Origin: Absidia repens
Taxonomy: Eukaryota; Mucoromycota; Mucoromycetes; Mucorales; Cunninghamellaceae
Reading direction: 5' to 3'
Assembly: GCA_002105175.1 (NCBI GenBank)
Contig: MCGE01000022.1
Coordinates: 372,001-436,000 of the forward strand
DNA: 64,000 bases
The notes beneath the pieces were generated by a model, which saw only the letters and a list, made by a program, of their open reading frames with translations, had not been told where the DNA came from and did no database searches. Below are positions 49,608 through 59,290 of this stretch, piece by piece (position 1 is the stretch's first letter; each line of letters begins with the position of its first letter). A program made the position numbers and the translations under genes.

Positions 49608-50345
49608 CTAACCTCGTGCGGCACCAACGACACCACCAACTGCACCAACAATTTCTCCGGCATCACGTTTGTCAATGGCCTCATGAGCGACTGCACCAGA
49701 ATCGTCAATAACGTCCCCCACTTGTTCGCCAGTACCATCACCATTGTCCTTGAGGGCGTCCCTAGCAATGTCACTGGCTCCGTTAATAATCTCTTCCACC
49801 TTTTCACCTTTGTCACGCTTGATGGGTGCAAATTCAATGTCACGCTTGCCTGGTGCAAACAATCCAAATCCACTTTCGGCGCCGTCACCCTTGGCTGATT
49901 CAAATAGAGCGCCACGCTTAACTGGTACAAATTTACTTTCACCTTCGCCATCCTGGGCTGGGGCGAAGCCAATGTCACGCTTGTCCGGTGCAAAAAAATC
50001 AAATCCACTTTCCCCGCCGTCACCCTTGGCTGATTCAAATGCAGTGCCACGCTTAACTGGTGCAAATTTACTTTCACCTTCGTCATCCTGGGCTGGGGCG
50101 AAGGCAATGCCACGTTTGCTTGGTAGAAATTCAGCTTGTTCTTTGTCATCCGAGGCGAAGGCAAGTTCACGCTTGGGGGGTAGAAATCCACTTCCTGCTT
50201 GGAAGGGAATCAGTTTGCTATTGTCACCGACTTCACGCTTGACGGGATCAAAGTTTTGGCCTTCAGCAAAATCCACTGGGGCCGCGCGCACATTCACAAA
50301 GCAGAGAGCCAAAGCAACTGAGATCAAACCGAGTTTCATAACCAT
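49608..50345 (-). CDS. Secreted multi-peptide precursor with regular Lys-Arg sites (kexin-processed peptide candidate)
   Basis: A single exon of 245 residues from the ATG at 50345 (MVMKLGLISVALALCF, signal peptide ending RAAP). The ATG two codons later is equally possible. About ten KR sites cut residues 35-195 into peptides of 9-24 residues. Eight of the sites are preceded by an F-x-P-x box (FDPVKR, FLPPKR, FLPSKR, FAPVKR, FAPDKR, FVPVKR, FAPGKR, FAPIKR). Peptides alternate between two types: GIAFAPAQDDEGESKFAPV and GTAFESAKGDGGESGF with a longer FxxFAP end. The C-terminus is acidic then Gly/Ala/Val-rich (GEIVGAVGGVVGAARG). The architecture is that of fungal pheromone-like or KEP precursors processed by Kex2 in the Golgi. 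No cysteine. TATTTAAA lies about 200 bp upstream (50542-50549). Confidence 0.9.
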   Translation of the reverse strand: MVMKLGLISVALALCFVNVRAAPVDFAEGQNFDPVKREVGDNSKLIPFQAGSGFLPPKRELAFASDDKEQAEFLPSKRGIAFAPAQDDEGESKFAPVKRGTAFESAKGDGGESGFDFFAPDKRDIGFAPAQDGEGESKFVPVKRGALFESAKGDGAESGFGLFAPGKRDIEFAPIKRDKGEKVEEIINGASDIARDALKDNGDGTGEQVGDVIDDSGAVAHEAIDKRDAGEIVGAVGGVVGAARG

Positions 50346-52169
50346 GATTGTAGATAATATAGATGTGTGTGTGTATATAATAATGGGTACAGAACAGAAA
50401 AAAAAAAAAAAAAAAAAGAGGCCACCAAATCTTTTTCTTTTATCCTCCAAAATAAAAAGCTCCGCAAGGGGCAGAGAGGGATGAAGATCTTTTGCCATTA
50501 GTCTCTCGTTCATTTTTCAAACTCCAGCACTTTATTATTTGTTTAAATAAAGCCGATCGCTGAAAGAAAAAAAAAAAAAAAAGGGATATTCATGCCAGTG
50601 TCCGCATTGACAATTGACTCCTACAACACAAATCACTATTGACTATGATGTATTTTTTTTTTTCATTCTTTCTTTCTTTTTCACAGTCGCGTGGTCATCA
50701 GTCTACTATGTTATACCATCCGTCTCCACCTCTCATGAGCGAGAAAGCCACAATCCCCAAAGGAAAAAAAAATGGATATGAACACATCAGGAAATAAGGG
50801 GGGAAAGGAGAAAGGGAGAGGAGAGGAGGGGAACGAGAACGAGGCACTGTGTGCAGAATTATATAAAATAAATATAGTATATGTATATGATATACATACA
50901 TACATACCATTCTCATTCTGCAATCCATCGATGATCACTGCACAACATTGCCATATATTAGTAGCTTCACATTTGTATATACTATGTATATGGTAGGATA
51001 TTGTATCAGGAGGTGGATTTCTCCTTGCTTTTTTTTTTTTTTTTTTTTTTATATATATATCTACCATCGTGAATAAAGCACATACATACTGTATCATCAT
51101 CGTTTCTGAATAACGTATGGTGTACTTACTATATGTGTAATTAGAACGGCAAAAAATCTATAAGGCTTGAGAATTTATAAAATAAATAAATTTTCTACCA
51201 TGGTTCTATTAAACGTCATTACAATCTCATATTCCTCAGTTTTCTGATTCATGCAATATTTCAATATCCGCTCAAGGGCAGTGTTTTTTTTTGGCTCATA
51301 GAGTATGACATTTTGGTCAGTATAAGCTCGTGCTACCCTCACTATCCAGAGCACTACATAAACACCGAGTTTTCTGCATAAAACAGTATAGTAATATTGA
51401 ATTCACATATGTACAATACAAAAAAAAAAAAAGATTTTCAAAATCAAGGGGGATCGTCGGCTAAATATTCAGAAAACCAATTCAGCCACCGATTGACGAG
51501 ATTTTGCCATCTATGCCCCTTCGTGCGTATCGTCAAGTCAATATTTTGATAGCTGAACGGAAGGAGATCACTTCATAATCACCAAACAAATTTTATACAA
51601 AAAAAAATAATCACCAAACAGACATTCCAGTAGCAGAAACAGAGAAAACGATTATATACAAAACATAGTCAGAGAGCATTCAAAGCTTGAAATAAGATAT
51701 TGTACATATGATACATACTGGAAAAAAGTCAAGTTTTTATTGTGGAAAATCCTAACAACACAACACATATGGCACATATACAAATAATAGTAATAATGAC
51801 GTCTAAAAACTAAACAAAAAAAAGAAGATCTATCCCTATGGTACATATACTACCAAAATAAGAACCAACAACGCAATAAAGGAAACGGAGACGATACTGC
51901 ACAGTACTGTACTGTATGTAAAGAGATAAGGAAATGACTCCAGAAAACATTTCCATAAGAAAGGATAACTAAATTGTCGAAGCTGAGCATTGGTGAGCCA
52001 TTAAAAAAAAAAAAAGAAAAAGAAAGAGGAACCTGGTACACAATATATATGCCAATGGTGTTGGTATATAAAGAAGTCGTGTTTTATAAAGATAAATAAT
52101 ATAAACGCACGTAGTTTCAGCTGCTCTAAAGGAACGCTATTCTTTTTTTTAAAAAAGCCAGATCTATAG
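50346..52169. other. Long AT-rich spacer, no gene seen
   Basis: Contains A/T tracts (50399, 50569, 51031), TATA runs and an (ACAGT)-type cluster CTGCACAGTACTGTACTGTA (51897-51916). No convincing open frame or RNA gene. Confidence 0.5.
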
Positions 52170-52560
52170 TAGTATACAAACTAAACGTATGAGACATTGA
52201 TGAGTCAATGGACAAGACACATTTTATTCAAACATAGATATGAACTATGATAAACTAACATTCTATTAAGCTAACAAGATTCACAAAGTACTAAACTATA
52301 ATGTAGGCTAATCGAATGGATGTTGGAAATCCTGGAATCCAAAATGAAAGGGGTTTCCCCATGCAATGTTTGTATTGCATTTTCAAAATGCCCCTGATTC
52401 AAGTGCTAACTACTAATCCAAAATCACCGGTACCTCAATGAAGATGTTCTTAGAAAAACAAAGGAAAGAAAAAGAAAAAAAAATTAGGGAGGTGGGGGGG
52501 GAGAGAATAAATAAAAATTCATGGGTGACGGAATGTGAATATTCCACACACACAACATTC
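52170..52560 (-). repeat. Dispersed repeat copy H (subfamily 2)
   Basis: CATTTTATTCAAACATAG (52211), AAAGGGGTTTCCCCATGCAA (52346), then TTTGTATTGCATTTTCAAAA and TGCCCCTGATTCAAG as in copy F. It ends in the hairpin GGAATGTGAATATTCC (52530-52545). Confidence 0.75.
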
Positions 52561-52717
52561 ATAAATTCGTCTCTGACCCAATCAAATAGTGTGAATGGAG
52601 ATCATATTTCATTTTTTTTTTTATTATTATTATTAAAACAGTAGGAAAAAAAAAAGAAAAGAAAAAAGATAATAAAAATTAAATTAAAAATTGAGAGGAT
52701 ACTTTGTCACACACTGA

Positions 52718-53749
52718 TCAGGCTTGGGGTTTGTCCAACACCGCCAGTAATTGTTTGATTTGGGCAACGAGACCGGTCGCCCCAGCGCCGCCTCCTTCTT
52801 CTTCTTGTGCACCGGCAGCACCAAGGAATTCCGATAAGGCATCGTTGACCTTTTTAGCAGCCGATTTGATTTTCTTGGGGTCTGGTTCAGAGGAGCGTTT
52901 TCTTTTGGCTGGAATGGGATGTCGTTGATGATGTTCTTCGTCGCCATCGGTGCCACCATCGCTATTTTTCGGCTTAGCAGGGGCGGCGGGGGCACCAGGG
53001 GTATTGACCTGAGGAGAAGGAGGACGAGCCGGGTGATGACTGTGATGTTGATTATCGCCTTCTGTGCTGCCATCATCACCACCATCGTGTTCAGGGTTGG
53101 GATTTTCAGGAGCGGTTGGCGCGGTGTTGGCGGCAGTCAAGTCACGATCCATGGCAGACGGCGGCATCAAGAATTCCGCCAAGCTACGCGCTTCGAGTGC
53201 ACCCCCTTCCTCAGAGGTGGAGGGAGGAGGAGCAACAGTGTTCCCTTTTTCGGCAGACTTAAGCACACCATCCATATCCAATGCTTCGTCTTTAAGCCCG
53301 GCTTCCTCTAACAAATCATTGATCGCCTTGATTAATTTCTTGATCAGCTTGACGGTTTGCTTTTGTTGTTTGGCCTCCAAACGGTCCCCTTTGTCATGAG
53401 TTTCTTCTTCACCGTCTTCTTTGCCTTCAAAACCGGATAAAATGGTTTTGATCGAGTCACTGATGCCATTCAAAATAGGTTCGACTTGAGCGGCTGGAGA
53501 AGGCGCAGTAGATGTAGCTGCTGCTGGTGTTGCTGGAGTAGCGCCAGGTGCTACTAATGGTGGACTTGCATAATTGGTTTGACGCCGTCGCAATGCTGTA
53601 GCCATGTATCGTTTTTCCACAGAGCGCTTGACTCCACCAAAGGATTGAGATGTGAGTGCGCCAGCATCACCATGTTCAGGCGCCGTAGCACTGGTGAGTT
53701 GAAGAAGAGCACAGCTTAAGATAATAGCAATAGAGTAACTAATTTTCAT
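52718..53749 (-). CDS. Secreted Pro/Ala-rich and acidic protein, unknown function
   Basis: A single exon of 343 residues. The signal peptide is MKISYSIAIILSCALLQLTSA. A short basic section (GGVKR, SVEKR, ATALRRR, about residues 38-58) could be a propeptide cut by a kexin-like protease. Then follow a Pro/Ala/Thr linker, an amphipathic helical region (ILNGISDSIKTILSGF and KLIKKLIKAINDLLEEAG), a His/Asp/Pro-rich low-complexity stretch (about 215-290) and a second basic-then-helical end (AKRKRSSEPDPKKIKSAAKK, LVAQIKQLLAVLDK). No cysteine pattern or known domain is recognised. TTTATATAAA lies about 75 bp upstream. Confidence 0.82.
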   Translation of the reverse strand: MKISYSIAIILSCALLQLTSATAPEHGDAGALTSQSFGGVKRSVEKRYMATALRRRQTNYASPPLVAPGATPATPAAATSTAPSPAAQVEPILNGISDSIKTILSGFEGKEDGEEETHDKGDRLEAKQQKQTVKLIKKLIKAINDLLEEAGLKDEALDMDGVLKSAEKGNTVAPPPSTSEEGGALEARSLAEFLMPPSAMDRDLTAANTAPTAPENPNPEHDGGDDGSTEGDNQHHSHHPARPPSPQVNTPGAPAAPAKPKNSDGGTDGDEEHHQRHPIPAKRKRSSEPDPKKIKSAAKKVNDALSEFLGAAGAQEEEGGGAGATGLVAQIKQLLAVLDKPQA

Positions 53750-53820
53750 GATTATTAAATGAAGTCAATAAAAACTAAAGAAAAAAAAAAAAAAAAAGAG
53801 CACGAGGGTATAATTTTGAT

Positions 53821-53830
53821 TTTATATAAA
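53821..53830 (-). promoter_or_regulatory. TATA box of the secreted protein gene at 52718-53749
   Basis: TTTATATAAA, a palindromic TATA element, 72-81 bp before the start codon. Confidence 0.55.
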
Positions 53831-54279
53831 GAGAAGGATCTGTCCTGAATAACCTTTTAACTATACATATATTTGCATATTTGATCCGTCATTTCTATTG
53901 CGGCGTTTAAATAACTCGACTTACCCCTTTTTTTTTTTTTTTTTTTTTTTTGCTTTTTGGCCCTTGCTGTCTACTAGTTTAGAACTTTAAGCCCTCCTCG
54001 ATTTTTCTTTTGAAATAGGAGTGATTGGTTTTGTGAAATTTTTTTTTCTTCTCGTATCAGCTGTTCAAAAAGATAGGAGAAAAACAACAACAAGAGTGGA
54101 GACCATGGAATGAAAGGAACAATTTGTGATCGTCCTTCTACACTATGTGCAGTACAGCACAATGATACAATATTATTATTTCCAGTATCCCGCTCTAATT
54201 TTTATTTTTTTTTATTTATATATTTTATTACTAATAATTTTATTATGGTTACGAAAGGGAAGATATAATCTAACATTAG
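53831..54279. other. Spacer with T tract, no gene seen
   Basis: A T22 tract (about 53930-53951) and AT-rich sequence between two secreted-protein genes. Confidence 0.45.
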
Positions 54280-55056
54280 TCATGCTTCTTGCTGTCCACT
54301 AATGGCAGAATCCACACCCGCCAAGTCAGACGAAATGCCACCTGGTGGCGGACGAGTAGCATCGGTAGTGGCAATAGAGCCATCATCACCACCGGGATTG
54401 GCGTTTGGCGTATGGTTACTATCAGTCGAAGGAGAAAACGATTGGAAACCATATTCCACAGCGTGAAGGCTCTTGTCCAAGTTGGCAAGTAATGTACGGA
54501 CTTCGGCATCATCATCCTGTTCGACCACTTGAGCTGCCATTTTCTCGATGATTTTCAACAGTTCCGAAAATGTCTTTTTAGACTTATCAAGGTCCTTCGG
54601 GTCAAACTCTTTTTCCAGTTTTTGCAGTAATTGCATAGCTTCGGGTGCCATTTTCTTAATTTCACCAACAATAGAGTCATCATTTTGTACGCCCACCATC
54701 AAAGCATTGAGGCTTGCATTCACGCTAGCAAAAGCTTGATTCATCTTGACGATCCTCGGATCTTCAACGGTAGGTGTCGTCGGGGGTTGAATGGGTTGGT
54801 CTTCCGGATCGTCGTCATTTTTTTTTGGTGATTGGTGGTTACCTGGGTGAATGATTGACTGCATGATACCACCTGCATCCATGGTACTGGGAATAATGTA
54901 AGATGGCGACATTGTATCCCGTTTGTTATTAATCGCTGCTGTTTGACTTGTATTTTCGGGTTTCGCTTTGTTTTTGATGATGGGCTGGGCGTCAATTCGA
55001 CAAATGCTTAATAAAAACGCAACAAGTACAACGGTGAAAAAAAAGTTTGCATGCAT
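54280..55056 (-). CDS. Secreted helical protein, unknown function
   Basis: A single exon of 258 residues from the ATG at 55056. That start is chosen because it begins a signal peptide (MHANFFFTVVLVAFLLSICRIDA); the frame is open upstream but has no such logic. One KR occurs at about residue 46 (NNKRDTMSPS). A Pro/Asp-rich linker (about 78-100) leads to a helical domain without cysteines (MNQAFASVNASLNALMVGV, MAPEAMQLLQKLEKEFDPKD, FSELLKIIEKMAAQVVEQ, about 105-205). The overall look recalls fungal hydrophobic-surface-binding or cell-wall galactomannoprotein-type helical bundles, but I see no decisive motif. The tail is Pro/Gly/Ser-rich. TATATA lies about 70 bp upstream. Confidence 0.82.
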   Translation of the reverse strand: MHANFFFTVVLVAFLLSICRIDAQPIIKNKAKPENTSQTAAINNKRDTMSPSYIIPSTMDAGGIMQSIIHPGNHQSPKKNDDDPEDQPIQPPTTPTVEDPRIVKMNQAFASVNASLNALMVGVQNDDSIVGEIKKMAPEAMQLLQKLEKEFDPKDLDKSKKTFSELLKIIEKMAAQVVEQDDDAEVRTLLANLDKSLHAVEYGFQSFSPSTDSNHTPNANPGGDDGSIATTDATRPPPGGISSDLAGVDSAISGQQEA

Positions 55057-55121
55057 GATGAAGTATATGGATAGCAGAAAATATGAAAGAAGAAGAAAGG
55101 TTGGTAGATTTCTATGGGGCG

Positions 55122-55129
55122 TATATATA
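55122..55129 (-). promoter_or_regulatory. TATA box of the secreted protein gene at 54280-55056
   Basis: TATATATA on the minus strand, about 66-73 bp before the start codon. Confidence 0.5.
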
Positions 55130-55707
55130 GATAGATAATCAGGTTCGCCCCCTTTCTCAATCATCATTGAATAAAGGTGTTTGATAAAATAAAATAAGAA
55201 TAATCATAAAATAGGAGACTGTGTGTTTGAGTTATTCATTACCGTGCCTTAAACAGCATCAAACAGTAAAACCTTCTCCTTTACGGCAAGGAGAATTGAC
55301 ACATTAGACATTGTGCAGTTCATAGTGTGGGTAAAAAAAAATAAAAAATCAGGTACATCCGGGGTTTTAAAATTCCATTTCAATGACACCTCTTTTTTTT
55401 TTTTTTTTTTTTTTTTTGCTCTTTGTTTTGATTATCTTTTTTCAAATAATACCACTCCGTGAAAACTCCTGGTGCAGAAGTAGGTACGATTGATGACTGA
55501 ATGAAACAAACTCCTTGTATGTATATTTTGAAAATTACCCCTTTCTCCTCAATCTCACTTTTATCTTTTGTGCTTATAGACAAAAAAAAAAAAAAAAAAA
55601 AAAAAAAGAAAAGAAAAAAAAAACTATGCTACTGCAAGCAAGTTAAGAAGACGATTAATCTTGGATGTGATTTCAGATACGTGACACTGTTATAACATTA
55701 GCGGACG
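55130..55707. other. Spacer with T and A tracts, no gene seen
   Basis: T24-type tract at about 55394-55417 and an A23-type tract at about 55584-55606. Nothing recognisable. Confidence 0.45.
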
Positions 55708-56166
55708 ATGACTCTCTCACACACACCATGTCGCGGCAGTCCTGACAGCAGCAATATCCAATTCAAACCTCAAGAATTTTGGTTGTGTGTATTCGGACTT
55801 CTAGTATTGATCGCGACATGTCATTCTGGACGAATGCGGGCATCATGGAGCAAAACAGTTATGCAGGATTTCTGGAGGAAGGGACACATTATACGACACA
55901 AACTTTTCTATTATTTGCCATATCTAATGAAGGACGGAAACGAGTGACACGACTTGACTCGGTACACAACTCTTCCACCCCTCTGACACCTTTTTCGACC
56001 ACAGCATCAACTTTCAACTACAACATATTTTATTCCATGACACATACCCCATCATGATCCTCTCGATACGTTACAGAACCAAGCGATTCATCTCGATCAC
56101 AACACAACCTCTGTCACCCCTCCTACTCCAACTTGCACCGCGGCTCGTTTATCTCTTGTCTTTGCT
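55708..56166 (+). pseudogene. Possible decayed gene fragment next to the duplicated WDR7 end
   Basis: Two overlapping frames look protein-like but do not join cleanly. One has a hydrophobic stretch (FWLCVFGLLVLIATCHSG). The shifted one reads WTNAGIMEQNSYAGFLEEG and continues to NYNIFYSMTH. A third frame reads HDPLDTLQNQAIHLDHN to ARLSLVFAF and a stop at 56164-56166. The frame changes without good splice sites suggest a broken gene, or chance. No family is recognised. Confidence 0.25.
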
Positions 56167-56189
56167 TTTTAGTGGCATCAAGGTAGTCA

Positions 56190-56265
56190 TGCGCATGGCC
56201 TTCGAATCGATGTGTTGAGTTTCGTATCAACGATATCGTCATGAATTTCAATGTTTAGTTTAGTC
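56190..56265 (+). pseudogene. Fragment of the last exon of the WDR7-like gene
   Basis: TTTCGTATCAACGATATCGT and ATGAATTTCAATGTTTAG match the last codons of the gene ending at 20251, with the same stop codon and the same 3' UTR (CAATCAATAAAAAATCTGTG). Upstream of GGCCTTC the match is lost and the exon is incomplete, so no functional protein can be made. Confidence 0.8.
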
Positions 56266-56869
56266 TGTTAAAACTGTTTTATTATTATCATTATTATTCT
56301 TTATCAATCAATAAAAAATCTGTGTGTTTTATATTATACATGTCATGATATTCTCGAAAATTGGTTGAATTAGCGTGGAGGGGGTGGGGAGAGAGACATT
56401 ATATCATTATTATTATCTTTTTCTTTATGGATTTTGGCTATGGTAAATTTCTATACGTACAGGATGATCTTGAGGGGAAGGTGTGGGAGCAACGGTTTTT
56501 ATTTTGTAACTCTTACTTGATAAATAGTAATCACAATGCTGGACGTGATATATGATCTGACTGTAGATATATTTTTATTTTATGGTGCAGCTCAACACAT
56601 GGTTCTCACGGAAAATACTAAGCATATAGTACATAGGATAGTAAAGATGAAAAAGAATAAAGCAATTTGGATGGTGTTTTTTTTTCAATATCGGAAAGGA
56701 GCGCTGAGCGTGATGGTTGGTCCAAATCGCCTTGTGAAATTCCTTCTTCATACACACACATAAGCCTTTTTTATCCCTTTTATACATACAAGCACTGTAC
56801 AATACAACATAGTACAGAGTGGGTATCATACTGTAGAATACGCATAACGTCATATAACTTTGTTTATTC

Positions 56870-58080
56870 AAAAAGTATATTCTTTTCTACGGTTAGCGCC
56901 AAACTATTCTACAGTGAGCGTGAGGGAGAGGGGAGCGAGGTCTTGACTAGACCGAATGGCTCTCCAACTTGACTGCAAGGGTATTAAGGGAAGCGACCAA
57001 TCATGCTGCCAAATGCTGACTGGTGATGGTTACTATCAAAAGAAGAAAAACATCATGTTAATGACGTTGAATAGTATTAAAGGGTCTCGTTTTTATGGTA
57101 TCACCAGGAAGACATAGCACCAACCAATATTCCGAGAGGCCAAAAAAAAAAAAAAAATTCAAATGCCGTTCACGTGAAGTTTTTATTTACGCCCTATTTT
57201 TTTTTTTTTTTTTTTGTCCCTCTGTTTCTCTTTCTTTTTGATTTTTTTTTTTCTCTTTACTTTTTCTTCACCATTCAACTTCAATGGGGCTATTTTGGAC
57301 CCAGAATTGTATCAGGACTAATCTAGAAGGGTTTTCGGCTCAGGGATTACAAGATGCATGGGGAAGCCCTTTCATTTTGGATTCAGGATTTATGACCACC
57401 ATTGACTGAAACTTTGGAGTCTCCATTAGCTTAATTTAGTATTAGCTTGTCTATAGTTTGTATCTATGTCCAAATAAAATATGTTTGTTTTTATTTGCTT
57501 CAATTAAAAAAATGTCCCATTAGTCTCTTTCAAGTCTTGTATTATAGATCCCTTTTTATGTTCGCCGTCCTTTAGATTAATGTTGACCGGCGATGTACTT
57601 CAATAAAATGTAGTCATTTAGTCTTCCTTCTGTCTTGATTAGTATATTAGATCCCTTCTTACAGTCGTCCCTTCAGATTAATACTGACCATTTTTCAATT
57701 CCCACATTGATCTCCCCGATGTTCCCTCCATTAGATCTTTCCATTAAGACCCATATCACATTGAACCCGACGTTTTTTTTAGCTTTAGAATCTTCCAACA
57801 TGCTTCAATAAAGCACATATTTTATTAATTAACCATATTTTGACCTGTCGGACGATGAACAATGTCGTTATTGTATTTTCTTATTGATGATCTTTCACAA
57901 CACTTGTTCTCTAATTCACCTGCTGTCATTATTTCCCACACTGTGCATGTAACCACAGCGTTAGCGCATTTTGTGCCGCTTTTCTAGACTGTCTACAACT
58001 ACTTTCCTTATGCCATCAATTGCTTTTATTACTTTAAAGGTGATATAGCGGGATGGCGAATTTCTGGTGAAAAAACAAAG
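56870..58080 (+). repeat. Dispersed repeat copy I (subfamily 1)
   Basis: AAACTATTCTACAGTGAGCG (56903), CACGTGAAG (57173), pyrimidine tract, GATGCATGGGGAAGCCCTTTC (57352) and repeated AATAAAATAT words with TTGACC subrepeats to about 57840. Closest to copy C. Confidence 0.8.
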
Positions 58081-58822
58081 AGACAAGGGTGATATGCTGT
58101 GTGAGTATGTTTAGTGACATATGATATTAGTCTTTAAAACGTCGATTTCCTACACATATCTTAGTTTGATGATTTGCCTTCAGTTTCCTAGGACAAACCA
58201 CCTTTTTTTTTTATATCAATATTATTGTTATTAGATAGAATGTGGGGACACGATAATTGTATGACACAGGCTAATTAGGTGTTTTTGGTATTTTTGTGGT
58301 GAACAACGCAGATTTTGTATTTATCATTATTGAGTGGCAGTGATAAAAATTTGATATTGACAATGATTAATGACATAAATATGACTGCAGGAGCGAGTGT
58401 GAAACAAAAAAGATCTATACTCTTTCATAACTGTCAAGTATGGTCCTGTGAGAGAGGGGTGGGTGGGTTTAGAAATGTTGAGTGTGTATGCGGGTAGCTA
58501 CAAACAAAGATCGATCTGTTTGTGTTCAAAATACAAAAGAATGACGGGTCGGTCATGCAAAATGGAGATCATTAAACCAATTTGTGTCATTAATCCTTTT
58601 TTATAATCAGGAGTGCTGCACAACACTCTTTTTATTTATTTAATGAAGAATACAACTATTTGCTTCTGTTTATTTGTTGACTAATTTGTCATCGGCTACA
58701 CATATACATATTTTCTATGACACCATCAACAAAATAAAAATAAAAAAAGGTTATTTATTATCTTTATAGACATCACTTGTGAACACGTTTACCTTATTAC
58801 AGGAGTCAACTGAAGTAAACCA
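58081..58822. other. Spacer, no gene seen
   Basis: AT-rich, with a T10 tract near 58203. No convincing frame. It leads into the 3' end of the next minus-strand gene. Confidence 0.45.
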
Positions 58823-59218
58823 CTAGTCATCACGATAGTCACGATCACCACGATAGTCACGACCATCACGATAGTCACGATCACCACGATAATCACGATC
58901 ATCACGATAATCACGATCACCACGATAATCACGGTCACCACGATAATCACGATCACCCCGATCATTACGATCATCACGATCATCCTTTTCATGGTGATGG
59001 TGTTGACGGTGGTTAGAATTACCGTTTTCTTCCCCTCGATAACGTTCGTAATCAGGAATACCAGGGATTTCAGGGATGGCCGGGATGGGCGGTGGATTGG
59101 GATGATCTTGAGGTAACGCGGGGAAGTCACTGCCTTTTCCTTGATTTCCAACCGGTACACCACGAACTGCTGCTATAGCGATCAGGAATACACATAAAAC
59201 ATAGGATAAATGAGCCAT
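58823..59218 (-). CDS. Small secreted protein with Arg-Asp-Tyr repeats
   Basis: A single exon of 131 residues. The signal peptide MAHLSYVLCVFLIAIAAVRG starts at the ATG at 59218. A Pro/Ile section (PPPIPAIPEIPGIPDYERYRG, about 45-65) follows, then HHHH, and the last 45 residues are tandem six-residue units GDRDYR / DDRDYR / DGRDYR coded by 18-bp DNA repeats (58825-58970). The repeats alternate plus and minus charges with Tyr, a composition typical of disordered, sticky or cross-linkable surface proteins. Function unknown. TATAAA lies about 67 bp upstream (59285-59290). The repeat number may vary between strains. Confidence 0.8.
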   Translation of the reverse strand: MAHLSYVLCVFLIAIAAVRGVPVGNQGKGSDFPALPQDHPNPPPIPAIPEIPGIPDYERYRGEENGNSNHRQHHHHEKDDRDDRNDRGDRDYRGDRDYRGDRDYRDDRDYRGDRDYRDGRDYRGDRDYRDD

Positions 59219-59284
59219 ATTGAAGATAGGAATCAATTTGTTATTGAGTTGGAAAAAAAAGAAGGTGCACGGATTCTCATTCAA

Positions 59285-59290
59285 TTTATA
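59285..59290 (-). promoter_or_regulatory. TATA box of the Arg-Asp-Tyr repeat gene
   Basis: TATAAA on the minus strand, about 67 bp before the start codon. Confidence 0.5.

Larger units (their letters stand above)
56190..58080. repeat. Right arm of the inverted duplication
   Basis: Collinear, reverse-complement copy of 18590-20300: WDR7 gene end, 3' flank (GTTCTCACGGAAAATACTAAG at 56601), repeat copy I, and the far edge TTTTGTGCCGCTTTT (57969) and TAGCGGGATG (58046), after which similarity stops. Confidence 0.85.
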
